Assembly (NCBI RefSeq): GCF_016860545.1
Contig: NZ_BNEB01000005.1
Coordinates: 2,728,001 to 2,792,000 of the forward strand
From: Streptomyces asoensis
GTDB lineage: Bacteria; Actinomycetota; Actinomycetes; Streptomycetales; Streptomycetaceae
DNA length: 64,000 nucleotides
Direction: 5' to 3'
Positions 52,553 to 61,501 of this stretch are shown here, in pieces (the first letter of the stretch is position 1; every line of letters begins with the position of its first letter). Under the pieces are notes generated by a model. It searched no databases. It saw only the letters and a program-made list of their open reading frames with translations, and was not told where the DNA came from. The translations under genes were made by a program, and so were the position numbers.

Positions 52553-54306
52553 CAGGACGCCGCCGGGCCGAGGTCGGGGGCGTCGGTGAGGTGCGCCTCG
52601 GGGGTGATGGTGCCGTGGAGTTCGAGGAGGACGAGGTCGTTGGTGCCGGGGCGCAGGGCGGGGCCGGGGACGTAGAGGGTGCGCTGCGGGCCGCGGTTCC
52701 AGTAGCGGCCGAGGTGGAACCCGTTGACCCAGGCCTCGCCCTTGGTCCAGCCGGGCAGGGAGAGGAAGGTGTCGGCGGGGGTCGTCACCTCGAAGGTGCC
52801 GCGGTGGAAGGCCGGTTCGGCGCAGGCGGGCGTGGCGGCGGGCGCGAAGCGTGCCGTGGCCGGTACGTCGTCCAGGGGCAGGGCGTACGAGTCCCAGCCG
52901 CGCAGGGGTGCGCCGTCGAGGGTGACCGGGCCCAGCAGTCCCTTGGCGGCGCCGATGCGGGGGCCGTAGTTGACGCGGCCCATGTTCTCCACGAGCACCT
53001 CGACGACGGCTCCGGCGCGGGGGACGCGGACGGGCAGGGTCTCCTCCCGGCGCTCGCGTTCGAGCACGCCCGCGGGGGCGCCGTCCAGGAAGACCTGGGC
53101 GCGGTCGCCGACCCCGCCGGTGAAGTGCAGCAGGCCGGTCCCAGCGGCCGGGGCGGTCGTGCGGTACAGGGTGTATCCGGCGCGCAGGCCGAGGTCGTCG
53201 GCGGAGCGGGGGTCGGGTGCGTGCACGGGGCGGTCGGCGAGCGGGAGGAGGGGCGCGCGGTGGGTCAGCCGGACGGTGGCCGGCGGGAGTTTCGGCGAGG
53301 GGGCGGGCACCGGTTCGTCGGGGACCGGGGCGTGGCGGGCGATGACCTCGCGGAACGCGTGGTACTTCGGGCCCGGGTCGCCGCTCTCGGTGAGGGGGGC
53401 GTCGTAGTCGTAGGAGGTGACCGTGGGGACGTAGGTGTGGTGGTGGTTGGCGCCGTTGGTGCGGCCGAAGTTGGTGCCGCCGTGGAACATGTAGATGTTG
53501 ACGGAGGCGCCCGCCGCGAGGAGCCGGTCGAGGTCGGCGGCGGCGTCCGCGGCGTCCCGGCCGTGGTGGGGGCCGCCCCAGTGGTCGAACCAGCCGATCC
53601 AGAACTCCCCGCACATCAGGGGGCCTTCGGGCTGTGCCTCGCGCAGGCGGGCGAGGGAGCGGTCCACCCGGCTGCCGAACGTGCCGGTGGCGAGGACGCC
53701 GGGCAGGACGCCGTTCTTGAGGTGGTCGCCGTCGGTCTGGTCGCAGGTGAAGAGGAGTTCGCCGACGCCGCGTGAGCGCAGGGAGCGTTCGAGGTGTTCG
53801 AGGTAGGCGATGTCGTCGCCGTAGGCGCCGTACTCGTTCTCCACCTGCACGGCGATCACCGGTCCGCCCGACGCGGCCAGGTAGGGCAGGAGCGGCGGGA
53901 GGAGGAGGTCCAGGTAGCGGTCCACGACCTCGGTGAAGCGGGGGTCGCTGGTGCGCAGGCGGATGCCGGGGTCGGTGGTGAGCCAGTGGGGCAGGCCGCC
54001 GCCGTCCCACTCGGCGCAGATGAAGGGTCCGGGGCGCAGGAGGACGTGCAGACCCTCCGCTGCGGCCAGGCGCAGGAAGCGGGGCAGGTCGAGGAGTCCG
54101 TCGAGGACCAGCGTGCCGGGTTCGGGCTCGTGCAGGTTCCACGGGATGTACGTCTCGACGGTGTTCAGGCCCATGAGACGGGCCTTGCGCAGCCGGTCGG
54201 CCCACTGGTCGGGGTGGACGCGGAAGTAGTGCAGGGCGCCGGAGAGGATGCGGAACGGTTCGCCGTGCAGGAGGAATCCGTCGGGGGTCGTGGTCAGGGC
54301 AGGCAT
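52552..54306 (-). CDS. GH35-family beta-galactosidase, first of a pair
   Basis: 584 residues from the ATG at 54306 with GAAGGGAC upstream. It has classic GH35 features: RILSGALHYFRVHPDQWADR near the N-terminus, VIAVQVENEYGAYGDDIAYL (acid/base Glu about 157) and LMCGEFWIGWFDHWGG (nucleophile Glu about 234), then jelly-roll domains ending WVNGFHLGRYWNRGPQRTLY. It hydrolyses terminal beta-galactosides, presumably in the cytoplasm since no signal peptide is present. It opens the operon directly under the palindromic operator. Confidence 0.9.
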   Translation of the reverse strand: MPALTTTPDGFLLHGEPFRILSGALHYFRVHPDQWADRLRKARLMGLNTVETYIPWNLHEPEPGTLVLDGLLDLPRFLRLAAAEGLHVLLRPGPFICAEWDGGGLPHWLTTDPGIRLRTSDPRFTEVVDRYLDLLLPPLLPYLAASGGPVIAVQVENEYGAYGDDIAYLEHLERSLRSRGVGELLFTCDQTDGDHLKNGVLPGVLATGTFGSRVDRSLARLREAQPEGPLMCGEFWIGWFDHWGGPHHGRDAADAAADLDRLLAAGASVNIYMFHGGTNFGRTNGANHHHTYVPTVTSYDYDAPLTESGDPGPKYHAFREVIARHAPVPDEPVPAPSPKLPPATVRLTHRAPLLPLADRPVHAPDPRSADDLGLRAGYTLYRTTAPAAGTGLLHFTGGVGDRAQVFLDGAPAGVLERERREETLPVRVPRAGAVVEVLVENMGRVNYGPRIGAAKGLLGPVTLDGAPLRGWDSYALPLDDVPATARFAPAATPACAEPAFHRGTFEVTTPADTFLSLPGWTKGEAWVNGFHLGRYWNRGPQRTLYVPGPALRPGTNDLVLLELHGTITPEAHLTDAPDLGPAAS

Positions 54307-54659
54307 ACGGGTCCCTTCGTCGGGGGACAACGATGTTACCGGTAACATACGGCTCGTCAAGATGCCGGGGAAGGGCAGGGGAAGGGTCCGGGGAGGGCCC
54401 GGGATGGACCTGGGGTGGACCTGGGAGGGCGGGTGGCGAGCCTGACCCGGGACGGCCCCGGGACGGCCCCGGGACGGGCCCCGGACGGGCCGTGCGCGCG
54501 CGGGACGCAGGGACGGGCCGCGCGTGGGCAGCCGGGACGGGCTGTGTGCGGGACGCAGGGAGGGGCCGCGCGTGGGCAGCCGGTGTCGTCCCGGGCACGG
54601 GTTGGTTGCGACAAGGCCTTTTGCCTGACCGGGAGTCGGCGGGACGCGAGCATCGAGGC
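54307..54659. other. Promoter region of the GH35 operon and GC-rich repeats
   Basis: Besides the palindromic operator it contains low-complexity GGGACGGGCC-type iterations (about 54440-54500) and two copies of a GGGACGCAGGGA...GCGCGTGGGCAGCCGG block (about 54510-54582). No gene is supported until the acyltransferase start at 54660. Confidence 0.5.
54333..54348. promoter_or_regulatory. Perfect 16-bp palindromic LacI-type operator
   Basis: ATGTTACCGGTAACAT is a perfect palindrome with the central CG step typical of LacI/GalR operators. It lies 27 nt upstream of the first beta-galactosidase start, and a LacI-family gene is in the same operon. Confidence 0.8.
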
Positions 54660-56164
54660 ATGAGCCGAGACCGGTACGTCGACTTCCTGCGGGCCTGGGC
54701 GATCCTGCTCGTGGTCCTCGGGCACTGGCTGATCACCGCGCTGGTCCGGCGGCCGGACGGCACGATCACCGCGCCGGAGCTGCTCGCGACGCTGCCCTGG
54801 ACGCAGTGGCTGACCCTCGGCTTCCAGATCATGCCGCTGTTCTTCCTCGCCGGCGGGCACGCCGCCGCGGGCTCCTGGTCCCGCGGCGGGCGGCCGGCGG
54901 GACCGCCGCGGGGTGGGTGGGCAAGCGGGCGGTGCGCCTGCTGCTGCCCACCGCCGCGTACAGCGGCCTGGTGCTGCTCGCCGTCGGGGTGAGCGCGGCG
55001 CTCGGCGTCGACCCCGCCACCCTCGCGCTGGTGGGGTGGGCGATGGCCATGCAGTTCTGGTTCCTGCCGGTGTACCTCCTGATCAGCGCCCTGACGCCGG
55101 TCCTGTACGCCCTGCACGAGCGGTGGGGGACGCGCGTCCCCGTGGCCATGGGCGTGGCGGGGTTCGGCGTGGGCGCGCTCGTGGCGGTGGGCGACGCCTC
55201 CTCGCGCGGCACGGCCGTCGAGGCGGTCGGGGCGCTCAACTACCTGCTCGTGTGGGGCGTCGTCCACCAGCTCGGCTTCTGCTGGCGGGACGGGCTGCTG
55301 GGCGGGCAGGGTCGGCGGGGTGGCGGAGCCCGGCAGGGCGGCACGGCACGGCAGGGTGACGAGGGAAGGCAGGGCGAGGGACCGACGGGGTGGCGGGTGT
55401 ACGGACGGGCCGCGGCCCTGGCGGCGGGCGGGCTGGCCGGGTTCGCGCTGCTGGTCGGGGCCGGGCCGTTCCCGGTCAGTCTGATCCTGGTGACCGGGCA
55501 GGAACCGGGCAACACCGATCCCCCGTCGGCGGCTCTGCTGGCCTGGAGCCTCGCCCAGGTCGGGGTGGCGCTGCTGGTCGCACCGGCCGTGCGGCGGGTA
55601 CTGGAACGGGCCGGGGTGCGGCGGGCGGTGCGGGTGCTGGGGGCGGGCAGCATGACGCTCTACCTGTGGCACATGCTGCCGGTGCTGATCGTCGCCGCCG
55701 CGTTCTATCTGACGGACCTGGCCCCGCAGCCCCGCTACGGCTCACCCGGCTGGTGGGCCCTGCGCGGTCCGTGGCTCCTGGTGCTCGCGGCCGTCCTGGC
55801 GGCGGTGGTCCGGGCACTGCGGCCGCTCGAACGGGCGCTGGCGTCCCTCGACGCACGAGTGCGCCCCGGCCCCGGCCTGCGGGGAGCGGCGGCCTGGCGC
55901 GTGTGGGCGGGGCTCGCCCTGAGCGGCGGGGCACTGACCTGGTTCGCGGGCCACGGCTTCGCGTACGGCGGCACGTTCCCGGCCTGGCCGGCCGCCGCCC
56001 TGGCGGCAGGCACCCTGTGCGCGACGCTCCCGTACGGCCGGGGCGAGCTGCGGGACGGGGCCTCGGACGAGGGTGCGGAGGACGGCACGGCCGGGACGGG
56101 CACGTCCGGTGGTCACGCCGGGCAGGCCGTCCGACCTGGCGGGCGCGCCGGACGGGCCGTCTGA
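54660..56164 (+). pseudogene. Acyltransferase-3 membrane protein, interrupted by a frameshift
   Basis: The frame from the ATG at 54660 gives the start of an acyltransferase-3 family protein (YVDFLRAWAILLVVLGHWLI, then QWLTLGFQIMPLFFLAGGHA) but leaves frame near 54885-54905. From there the -1 frame continues AAGWVGKRAVRLLLPTAAYS through several membrane helices (WAMAMQFWFLPVYLLISALT, SMTLYLWHMLPVLIVAAAFY) to a stop at 56164. One missing base in a GGCGGGCGGCCGGCGGG run explains it. Either the gene is dead or the read has a homopolymer-type error. The whole would have about 500 residues and ten or more spans. Confidence 0.7.
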
Positions 56165-56372
56165 CCCGGTGGAGGGGCCGGGCGGGCCGCCTGACCCGGC
56201 GGGCGCGCCGGACGGGCCGTCTGACCCGGTGGAGGGGCCGGGCGGGCCGCCTGACCCGGCGGGCGCGCCGGACGGGCCACCTGACCCGGTGGAGGGGCCG
56301 GGCGGGCCGCCTGACCCGGCGGGCGCGCCGGACGGGCCACCTGACCCGGTGGGGGGGCCGGGCGGGCCGTCT
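56127..56372 (+). repeat. 60-bp GC-rich tandem repeat after the acyltransferase gene
   Basis: Units beginning CTGACCCGGTGGAGGGGCCG start at 56161, 56221 and 56281 and are almost identical. A diverged unit starts at 56341 and a partial one precedes 56161. Each unit contains two half-repeats of about 30 bases. The acyltransferase stop lies in the first unit. The plus strand would encode a collagen-like PGGPPDPAGAPDGP pattern in one frame, but without any start or family that I can support. Nothing else is seen before Ku at 56522. Confidence 0.8.
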
Positions 56373-56521
56373 GAACTGGCGAGGGGCCTTACGGCATCCT
56401 GCGCGGGCGTGTGCCGGCGGGCGCGTCGGCGAGGGGGCGTGGGTGGGGTGAGGGCCGGCCGGGGAAGCGGACTGCCGGTGGGCGCACCGGGGAGAGGCCG
56501 CCGGGGGCAGGCCGGGTGGGG

Positions 56522-57640
56522 TCAGGCCGTGCGTTTGCGGGGGGCCGCCTTCTTCGCGGCCGTCTTCTTCGTCGCCGTCGCCGCCTTGGACGCCGTCGCC
56601 TTCTTCGCGGCGGTCTTCCTGGCCGTGCTCTTCGACGCCGTCGGCTTCTTCTCGGCCCGGGCCGTCTTCGCCGTCGACTTCCTCGGCGCCGCCGCGGTCT
56701 TCTTCGCCGTCGACGTGGACTTCTTGCCGCCCGTCCCCTTGGGCGCCGTACGGACGGACCTGCGCTGCGCGAGGCGGGTGACCCCGGCCTCCGCGGCCAC
56801 CTCGCCCCCCTGCTCCTCCTCTTGCTCCTCCCCCGGCCCCCCGGCCCCGCCGTCCGGCTTCTCGCCCCGCGACTCCTTGGCCGCCCGCACGCTCTTCTCC
56901 AGGGCCGCCATCAGGTCCAGTACCTTCCCGCTGGACGGCGGAGCCGGCATCTCGCGGGGTGTCTCGCCGGCCGCCTTCGCCGCCACGACCTCCTCCACGG
57001 CCTCGCGGTACTCGTCGTGCAGGTCCTCCAGGTCGACCTCCCCGAGGGTGTCCATCAGGGCGTCCGCGAGGTCGAGTTCCTTGTCGCGGACGGTGACCGA
57101 GGTCTCCGGCGCCACGCCCTCCGGTGCGCGGACCTCGTCCGGCCAGAGCAGGCCGTGCATGGCGATGGCGTCGCCGACGACGCGCAGCATCCCGAGGCGC
57201 TCGCGGCCGCGCAGGGCGTACTTGGCGATGGCCACCTTGTTGCTGCGCTTCAACGCCTCCCTCAGCAGCGTGTACGGCTTCGCCGCGGGGGCGCCGCCCG
57301 CCTGGAGGTAGTAGGAGGCGTCCATCTGGAGGGGGTCGATCCGGTCGGCCGGCACGAAGGCCACGATCTCGATCGTCTTCGCGGTGGGGAGCGGCAGGTG
57401 GGACAGATCCTCCTCGGTGATCGGGACGATCGTGCCGTCCGCGTCCTCGTACCCCTTGCCGATCTCCGCCGAGCTGACCTCGTGGTCGTCCAGTTCACAG
57501 ACCTTGCGGTAGCGGATGCGGCCGCCGTCCTCGGTGTGGATCTGGCGGAACGAGATCGAGTGGTTCTCGGTGGCGTTCACCAGCTTGATCGGGATGCTGA
57601 CGAGACCGAAGGAGATGGCACCGTTCCAGATGGATCTCAC
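56522..57640 (-). CDS. ku: Ku protein of bacterial non-homologous end joining
   Basis: Binds DNA double-strand ends as a dimer and recruits LigD. The core domain (about 1-250) is unmistakable: VRSIWNGAISFGLVSIPIKL, then RIRYRKVCELDDHEVSSAEI, YYLQAGGAPAAKPYTLLREA and LRVVGDAIAMHGLLWPDEVR. A C-terminal tail of about 100 residues is very rich in Lys/Ala/Thr (KKTAAK-type repeats), like histone H1 tails. The GTG at 57640 with GGAAAGG upstream is preferred; the ATG at 57673 would add 11 residues without a ribosome site. It is divergent from the LigD-type gene. Confidence 0.95.
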   Translation of the reverse strand: MRSIWNGAISFGLVSIPIKLVNATENHSISFRQIHTEDGGRIRYRKVCELDDHEVSSAEIGKGYEDADGTIVPITEEDLSHLPLPTAKTIEIVAFVPADRIDPLQMDASYYLQAGGAPAAKPYTLLREALKRSNKVAIAKYALRGRERLGMLRVVGDAIAMHGLLWPDEVRAPEGVAPETSVTVRDKELDLADALMDTLGEVDLEDLHDEYREAVEEVVAAKAAGETPREMPAPPSSGKVLDLMAALEKSVRAAKESRGEKPDGGAGGPGEEQEEEQGGEVAAEAGVTRLAQRRSVRTAPKGTGGKKSTSTAKKTAAAPRKSTAKTARAEKKPTASKSTARKTAAKKATASKAATATKKTAAKKAAPRKRTA

Positions 57641-57740
57641 GTGCAGCGCCTTTCCGGCCACAGAGTGCGCCATGAGGGTGTTTCATACGTTTTGACATGA
57701 GATGAGGCGATAGCCGGTAATTTCGTGTGATTCTCATCGT

Positions 57741-58622
57741 ATGACGCCGATCACTGAGGTGGAGGGGAGACGGCTCGCGCTCAGCAACCTCCAGAAGGTG
57801 CTGTATCCGGCGACCGGCTTCACCAAGGGCGAGGTGCTGCACTACTACGCGACCGTCGCCGACGCCCTGCTCCCTCATCTGCGTGACCGGGCGCTGTCCT
57901 TCCTGCGCTATCCGGACGGTCCCGACGGCCAGGTCTTCTTCGCCAAGAACGTGCCGCCGGGGACGCCCGAATGGGTCACCACCGCCCGGGTGCCCCGGTC
58001 CGACGGGCCCGCCCGGATGGTGGTCGTGCAGGACCTGGCGAGTCTGGTCTGGGCGGCGAACCTCGTCACGGAGTTCCACACGCCCCAGTGGGTCGTCCAG
58101 GAGCCCGAGATCGCCGACCGGCTCGTCCTCGACCTCGATCCGGGCGCGCCCGCGACCGTGGTCGAGTGCTGCGAGGTCGCGGTGTGGCTGCGGGAGCGGC
58201 TCGCGGCGGACGGGATCGAGGCGTACCCGAAGACCTCCGGCTCGAAGGGGCTGCACCTGCTGGCGGCGGTGCGCGGGGCGTCCTCCGAACGGGTGACGGA
58301 GTACGCGAAGCGGCTGGCGGTGGAGGCCGAGGAGGCGATGCCCGGGCTGGTGGTGCACCGGATGACGCGGAGCCTGCGGCCGGGGAAGGTGTTCGTGGAC
58401 TGGAGCCAGAACGCGGCACGCAAGACGACGGCCGCGCCGTACACGCTGCGGGCGCGGGCCGAGCCGGCGGTGTCGGCGCCCGTCACCTGGGACGAGGTCG
58501 CTCGGTGCCGGTCCGCGGACCCGCTCGCCTTCCTGGCCGCGGACATCGCCCCGCGCCTCCAGGACCACGGCGACCTGCTCGCCCCGGTGCTCGACGCGGA
58601 CCGGGCCGGGTCGGTGCCGTGA
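57741..58622 (+). CDS. ligD: LigD-type end-joining polymerase/primase domain protein
   Basis: 293 residues, a stand-alone LigD polymerase (AEP-type primase) domain. It shows EGRRLALSNLQKVLYPATGF, FLRYPDGPDGQVFFAKNVPP, the catalytic Asp pair LVLDLDPGAP (about 128-137), YPKTSGSKGLHLLAAVRG and the third-Asp region GKVFVDWSQNAARKTTAAPY. It fills gaps at broken ends for Ku-dependent joining. No ligase or phosphoesterase domain is fused; in Streptomyces these are often separate genes. It is divergently transcribed from Ku with 100 nt between starts; TTGACA at 57692 may be part of its promoter. Confidence 0.92.
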   Translation: MTPITEVEGRRLALSNLQKVLYPATGFTKGEVLHYYATVADALLPHLRDRALSFLRYPDGPDGQVFFAKNVPPGTPEWVTTARVPRSDGPARMVVVQDLASLVWAANLVTEFHTPQWVVQEPEIADRLVLDLDPGAPATVVECCEVAVWLRERLAADGIEAYPKTSGSKGLHLLAAVRGASSERVTEYAKRLAVEAEEAMPGLVVHRMTRSLRPGKVFVDWSQNAARKTTAAPYTLRARAEPAVSAPVTWDEVARCRSADPLAFLAADIAPRLQDHGDLLAPVLDADRAGSVP

Positions 58623-58848
58623 GGAAGCACCGGGGGGGCGCCACCGGGCACCAGGAACCGCCGGGGAGCACCCGGGGGCACCAGAGACCGCCGGGGAGCG
58701 CCCGGGGGGCACCAGGGACCGCCGGGGAGCGCCCCGAGCGCAGGTCCCCTCTGCCCGGCCTGCGGGCCGACGCCGCTCCTTCCGGGCCGCGCCCTCGGGG
58801 GGTGTCCGCCACCCTCCAAGGGCTGGTCCAGGGGCTGTCCGACACCCC

Positions 58849-59652
58849 TTAGACCCTGGTCCACGTCCCCCGGTCGCGGGCCATCGCGTGCAGCGCCTCC
58901 ACGTCCGCCGGCTTCAGCACACCGCCGAGCCGGGCCAGCCCGCCGATCTCGCCGTCGCGCAGGACGCGCACCTCACGCGCCGGGACGGTCACCAGGGCGT
59001 CCGCCGCGCCGACCAGGACCAGCACGGGCCGGACCTCGGCGGTCAGGGCGTGGGAGGCGCGGTCGGCGTCGGCGCGCACCCGGCGCAGCAGCGGCTGCGG
59101 GTCCCGGCGGCCCAGGGCGACCAGCGGGTCGGCGACCCTGACCCGCTGCTTACGGGCGTACAGCGCGTGGATCGCGAAGAGGCCGCCCGGGCCGATGGCC
59201 AGGTGGTGCACACGGTCCCCGCCGGGCAGGGGCAGGGAGTGCACCGTGCGCCATCCCGCGCCGTCGAGGCGGTCCAGGGCCTCGCCGACCGTCTGCTCGG
59301 CCGCCAGAGCGCGGCGGCGCGGGTCGGCCCGCAGCCGGTGGGCGGGGCCGGGGTCGCGGTCCAGGTCGACCAGCAGAGCCTCACCCGGGCGGTTCGGCGC
59401 CAGGTCGTCGTCCGGATGGAGGGAGAGGCGGGCCAGTTCCGCGGGGGTGGGCACCGGGGGCGGGCCCACCGTCACGGGGCCGGTGATGAAGGGACCCAGG
59501 ACCTCGAGGACGGCCTCCCTGCGGTCGTCCCCGATCAGGTTGATCCTGGCCGCCTCACGGTCGTACCAGGCGATGTTCCTGCCGTCCTTGAGACAGACGT
59601 AGAGCCGCTCCTGGCCATGCCGCCAGGCCGGTACGACACGCAGTCCGTTCAT
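58849..59652 (-). CDS. NERD-like (nuclease-related) domain protein
   Basis: 267 residues. The central part (about 118-215) has NERD-type strands: RRALAAEQTVGEALDRLDGA, GWRTVHSLPLPGGDRVHHLA, then IGPGGLFAIHALYARKQRVR and later VRPVLVLVGAADALVTVPAR. The Glu/Asp-x-Lys pattern of active NERD nucleases is only partly kept (H-H-L-A-I-G-P-G-G-L-F rather than D-H-V), so activity is uncertain. It starts with ATG at 59652 and is convergent with LigD across a 226-nt gap holding GCCGGGGAGC-type short repeats. Confidence 0.65.
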   Translation of the reverse strand: MNGLRVVPAWRHGQERLYVCLKDGRNIAWYDREAARINLIGDDRREAVLEVLGPFITGPVTVGPPPVPTPAELARLSLHPDDDLAPNRPGEALLVDLDRDPGPAHRLRADPRRRALAAEQTVGEALDRLDGAGWRTVHSLPLPGGDRVHHLAIGPGGLFAIHALYARKQRVRVADPLVALGRRDPQPLLRRVRADADRASHALTAEVRPVLVLVGAADALVTVPAREVRVLRDGEIGGLARLGGVLKPADVEALHAMARDRGTWTRV

Positions 59653-59763
59653 GCAGCACCACCCCTATGACCATGGGAACAGGAGGGGCGCCGCGGGGCA
59701 AGAAGGCGGTTAGTCCCCGGACGAGTTGGGCAGGGACCGGACAGCGCGTTTGGGGAGGCGCCG

Positions 59764-60273
59764 TTGCGGACCCGCAGGAAGCAGTCCGACGTACCGGTTC
59801 CGGACCGTCCGTGGAGCGAGATCGTGCCCGGCCTGTGGATGGGCGGCCATGAGTTCCGGGGGCGTTCGGGGGCGGTGGAACCCGCCGTGGTGCGGGCCGA
59901 GTTCGATCTCGTCCAGACGCTGACCCGCGCCCGTCCGGGGCACGGGCCCGACCCCGGCGTACGGCACCACGTGTGGCCGATTCCGGACGGTCCGCTGGAC
60001 GGTACGCAGCTGGCCGGGGTGATCCGGCTGGCGCGGGCCGCCGAGGAGGCGATGGACGACGGCCGCACGGTCCTCGTCCGCTGCTACAGCGGCTACAACC
60101 GGTCCGGCCTGGTCGTCGCCCACGCGCTGGCCCGCCGGGGCCACTCGGCCGAGGCGGCGATCCGGCTGATACGGTCACGGCGCTCGCCGTGGGCCCTGCA
60201 CAACGAGCTGTTCGTGGAGTACCTGCGGGCGGGGCTGACGACGGCCAGACTCTTGGAGGAACTGGCCGAATAA
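59764..60273 (+). CDS. Dual-specificity/tyrosine phosphatase-like protein
   Basis: 169 residues from a TTG at 59764, chosen because GGGGAGG lies 6 nt upstream. The P-loop VLVRCYSGYNRSGLVVAHAL (about 116-135) has the C-x5-R motif of cysteine phosphatases, preceded by a DSP-like head (EIVPGLWMGGHEF) and IPDGPLDG, where a general-acid Asp is expected. It probably dephosphorylates proteins or small phosphates in the cytoplasm; the substrate is unknown. Confidence 0.8.
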   Translation: MRTRRKQSDVPVPDRPWSEIVPGLWMGGHEFRGRSGAVEPAVVRAEFDLVQTLTRARPGHGPDPGVRHHVWPIPDGPLDGTQLAGVIRLARAAEEAMDDGRTVLVRCYSGYNRSGLVVAHALARRGHSAEAAIRLIRSRRSPWALHNELFVEYLRAGLTTARLLEELAE

Positions 60274-60436
60274 TCGTTTCACCATGATCCGTCACCATCC
60301 GTCACCATCCGTCACCTTCCGCCGCGATCAGAGCCCGGACCTCGTCGGCGCTCACCGGTACGCAAAACGGACTTCCTTACGAATAAGGTGAACGGGTCTG
60401 ACACCGTCGCGACCCAGAGGAGTCCCAGGAGTCCCC

Positions 60437-61501
60437 GTGCCCCGCACCCGCCCCGTCCGTCCCACCGGCCCCACCGGCTCCGGCGGCCCCACCGGCGCCC
60501 CGCGCCCCTCCGGTCCCGCGAGCCTCTTGAGGGCTGCACGCGTCTCCGGGATCTCGCTCATCGACGCCATGCGCTCTTTCGGGGCGGCGCGCTCGCCCGA
60601 GGCGGTGCGTTCTTCCGGGGCCGTGCGCTCCTCCGAGGCGGCCTGCTCCTCCCGGGCGGCGGGCCGTTCGGAGGCGGTGCGCCGCTCGGGGACCGCGGGC
60701 CGTTCGGGGACCGCGCGGCGCGGGTCGGCCGCCGTCGGTGTCGTGCTGCTGGCCTCGCTCGCCGTGGGCTGCGGTGACGCCGGTGACCTCCAGGGCGCGG
60801 GGGCGACCCCGACCGCCGTCAGCCCGGACAAGCTGTGGCCGGATCTGACGCCCGCGTCCAGTCCCGCCTTCGACATCGGCGAGGTGGACACCGAGGTCGT
60901 CAAGGGCATCAAGGTGCCCGGCGGCGGCATCCGCGAGGTGGACCCCGTGGCGGTCGTGCGCGCGGAGATCGCCGCGAACCCGGGCGACTACGGCGCCGGC
61001 GCCTACTACGAGACCGCCCGCCGGATGGCCGACTGCGGCAAGAGCGGGGCCGCGGGATCGCGGTGCCCCGTGCTCAAGGCGTACTACCGGGACCTCACCG
61101 GCGACGGCCACGACGATCTGACGCTGGGCTTCCGGCAGCTGCCCGGCAACCTGACGGCCGTACGCGTCTACACCGTCCGCAAGGACCGACTCGTGAAGGT
61201 CATGGCCTACGAGGACGCCGTGAGCTCGGTCGAGCTGGCCGGGCGGTCCGTGATCATCCGGGCGCCCTCGGAGGTCGCCGGGTACGAGTACCGGCTCCAG
61301 TGGACCTGGGACCCGCAGCAGCGGGCGATGCTGCTCACCCACGACGAGATGCTGCGCGCCGGGAACCGCAAGCACGCGCCCCGGCCCCACGTCTCCAAGG
61401 GCCCCCACGCCTCCACGAGTCCTCGCCCGGCTTCCTCCAGCCCCGGGCCTTCCCCCACCTCCGCCCCGGATTCCGCTTCCGGCTCCGCGAGCGGCCGATG
61501 A
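60437..61501 (+). CDS. Lipoprotein with C-terminal Ca-loop-like repeat, paired with a histidine kinase
   Basis: 354 residues from a GTG at 60437 (CCAGGAG upstream). A long Arg/Ser/Ala-rich head (about 30-95, with repeated RSSGAV/RSSEAA units) precedes a hydrophobic segment and lipobox (SAAVGVVLLASLAVGC, Cys about 114). The mature part contains DLTGDGHDDLTLGF (FG-GAP-like) and a Ser/Pro-rich tail. Such a long head before the signal is odd, so a start just before RRGSAAVG cannot be excluded. It overlaps the kinase gene (ATGA) and may sense or modulate it at the membrane. Confidence 0.75.
   Translation: MPRTRPVRPTGPTGSGGPTGAPRPSGPASLLRAARVSGISLIDAMRSFGAARSPEAVRSSGAVRSSEAACSSRAAGRSEAVRRSGTAGRSGTARRGSAAVGVVLLASLAVGCGDAGDLQGAGATPTAVSPDKLWPDLTPASSPAFDIGEVDTEVVKGIKVPGGGIREVDPVAVVRAEIAANPGDYGAGAYYETARRMADCGKSGAAGSRCPVLKAYYRDLTGDGHDDLTLGFRQLPGNLTAVRVYTVRKDRLVKVMAYEDAVSSVELAGRSVIIRAPSEVAGYEYRLQWTWDPQQRAMLLTHDEMLRAGNRKHAPRPHVSKGPHASTSPRPASSSPGPSPTSAPDSASGSASGR

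Noticed and set aside
50114..55672. A minus-strand open frame of 1852 codons across both beta-galactosidase genes
   Set aside because: Only the part from 52552 down is GH35 sequence; the upstream part is the out-of-frame shadow of the 52552-54306 gene in very GC-rich DNA.
56073..57311. Plus-strand collagen-like open frame (PGGPPDPAGAPDGP repeats) running antisense into Ku
   Set aside because: It arises from the 60-bp repeat and the antisense of Ku; it has no convincing start, no family, and shadow-like composition.
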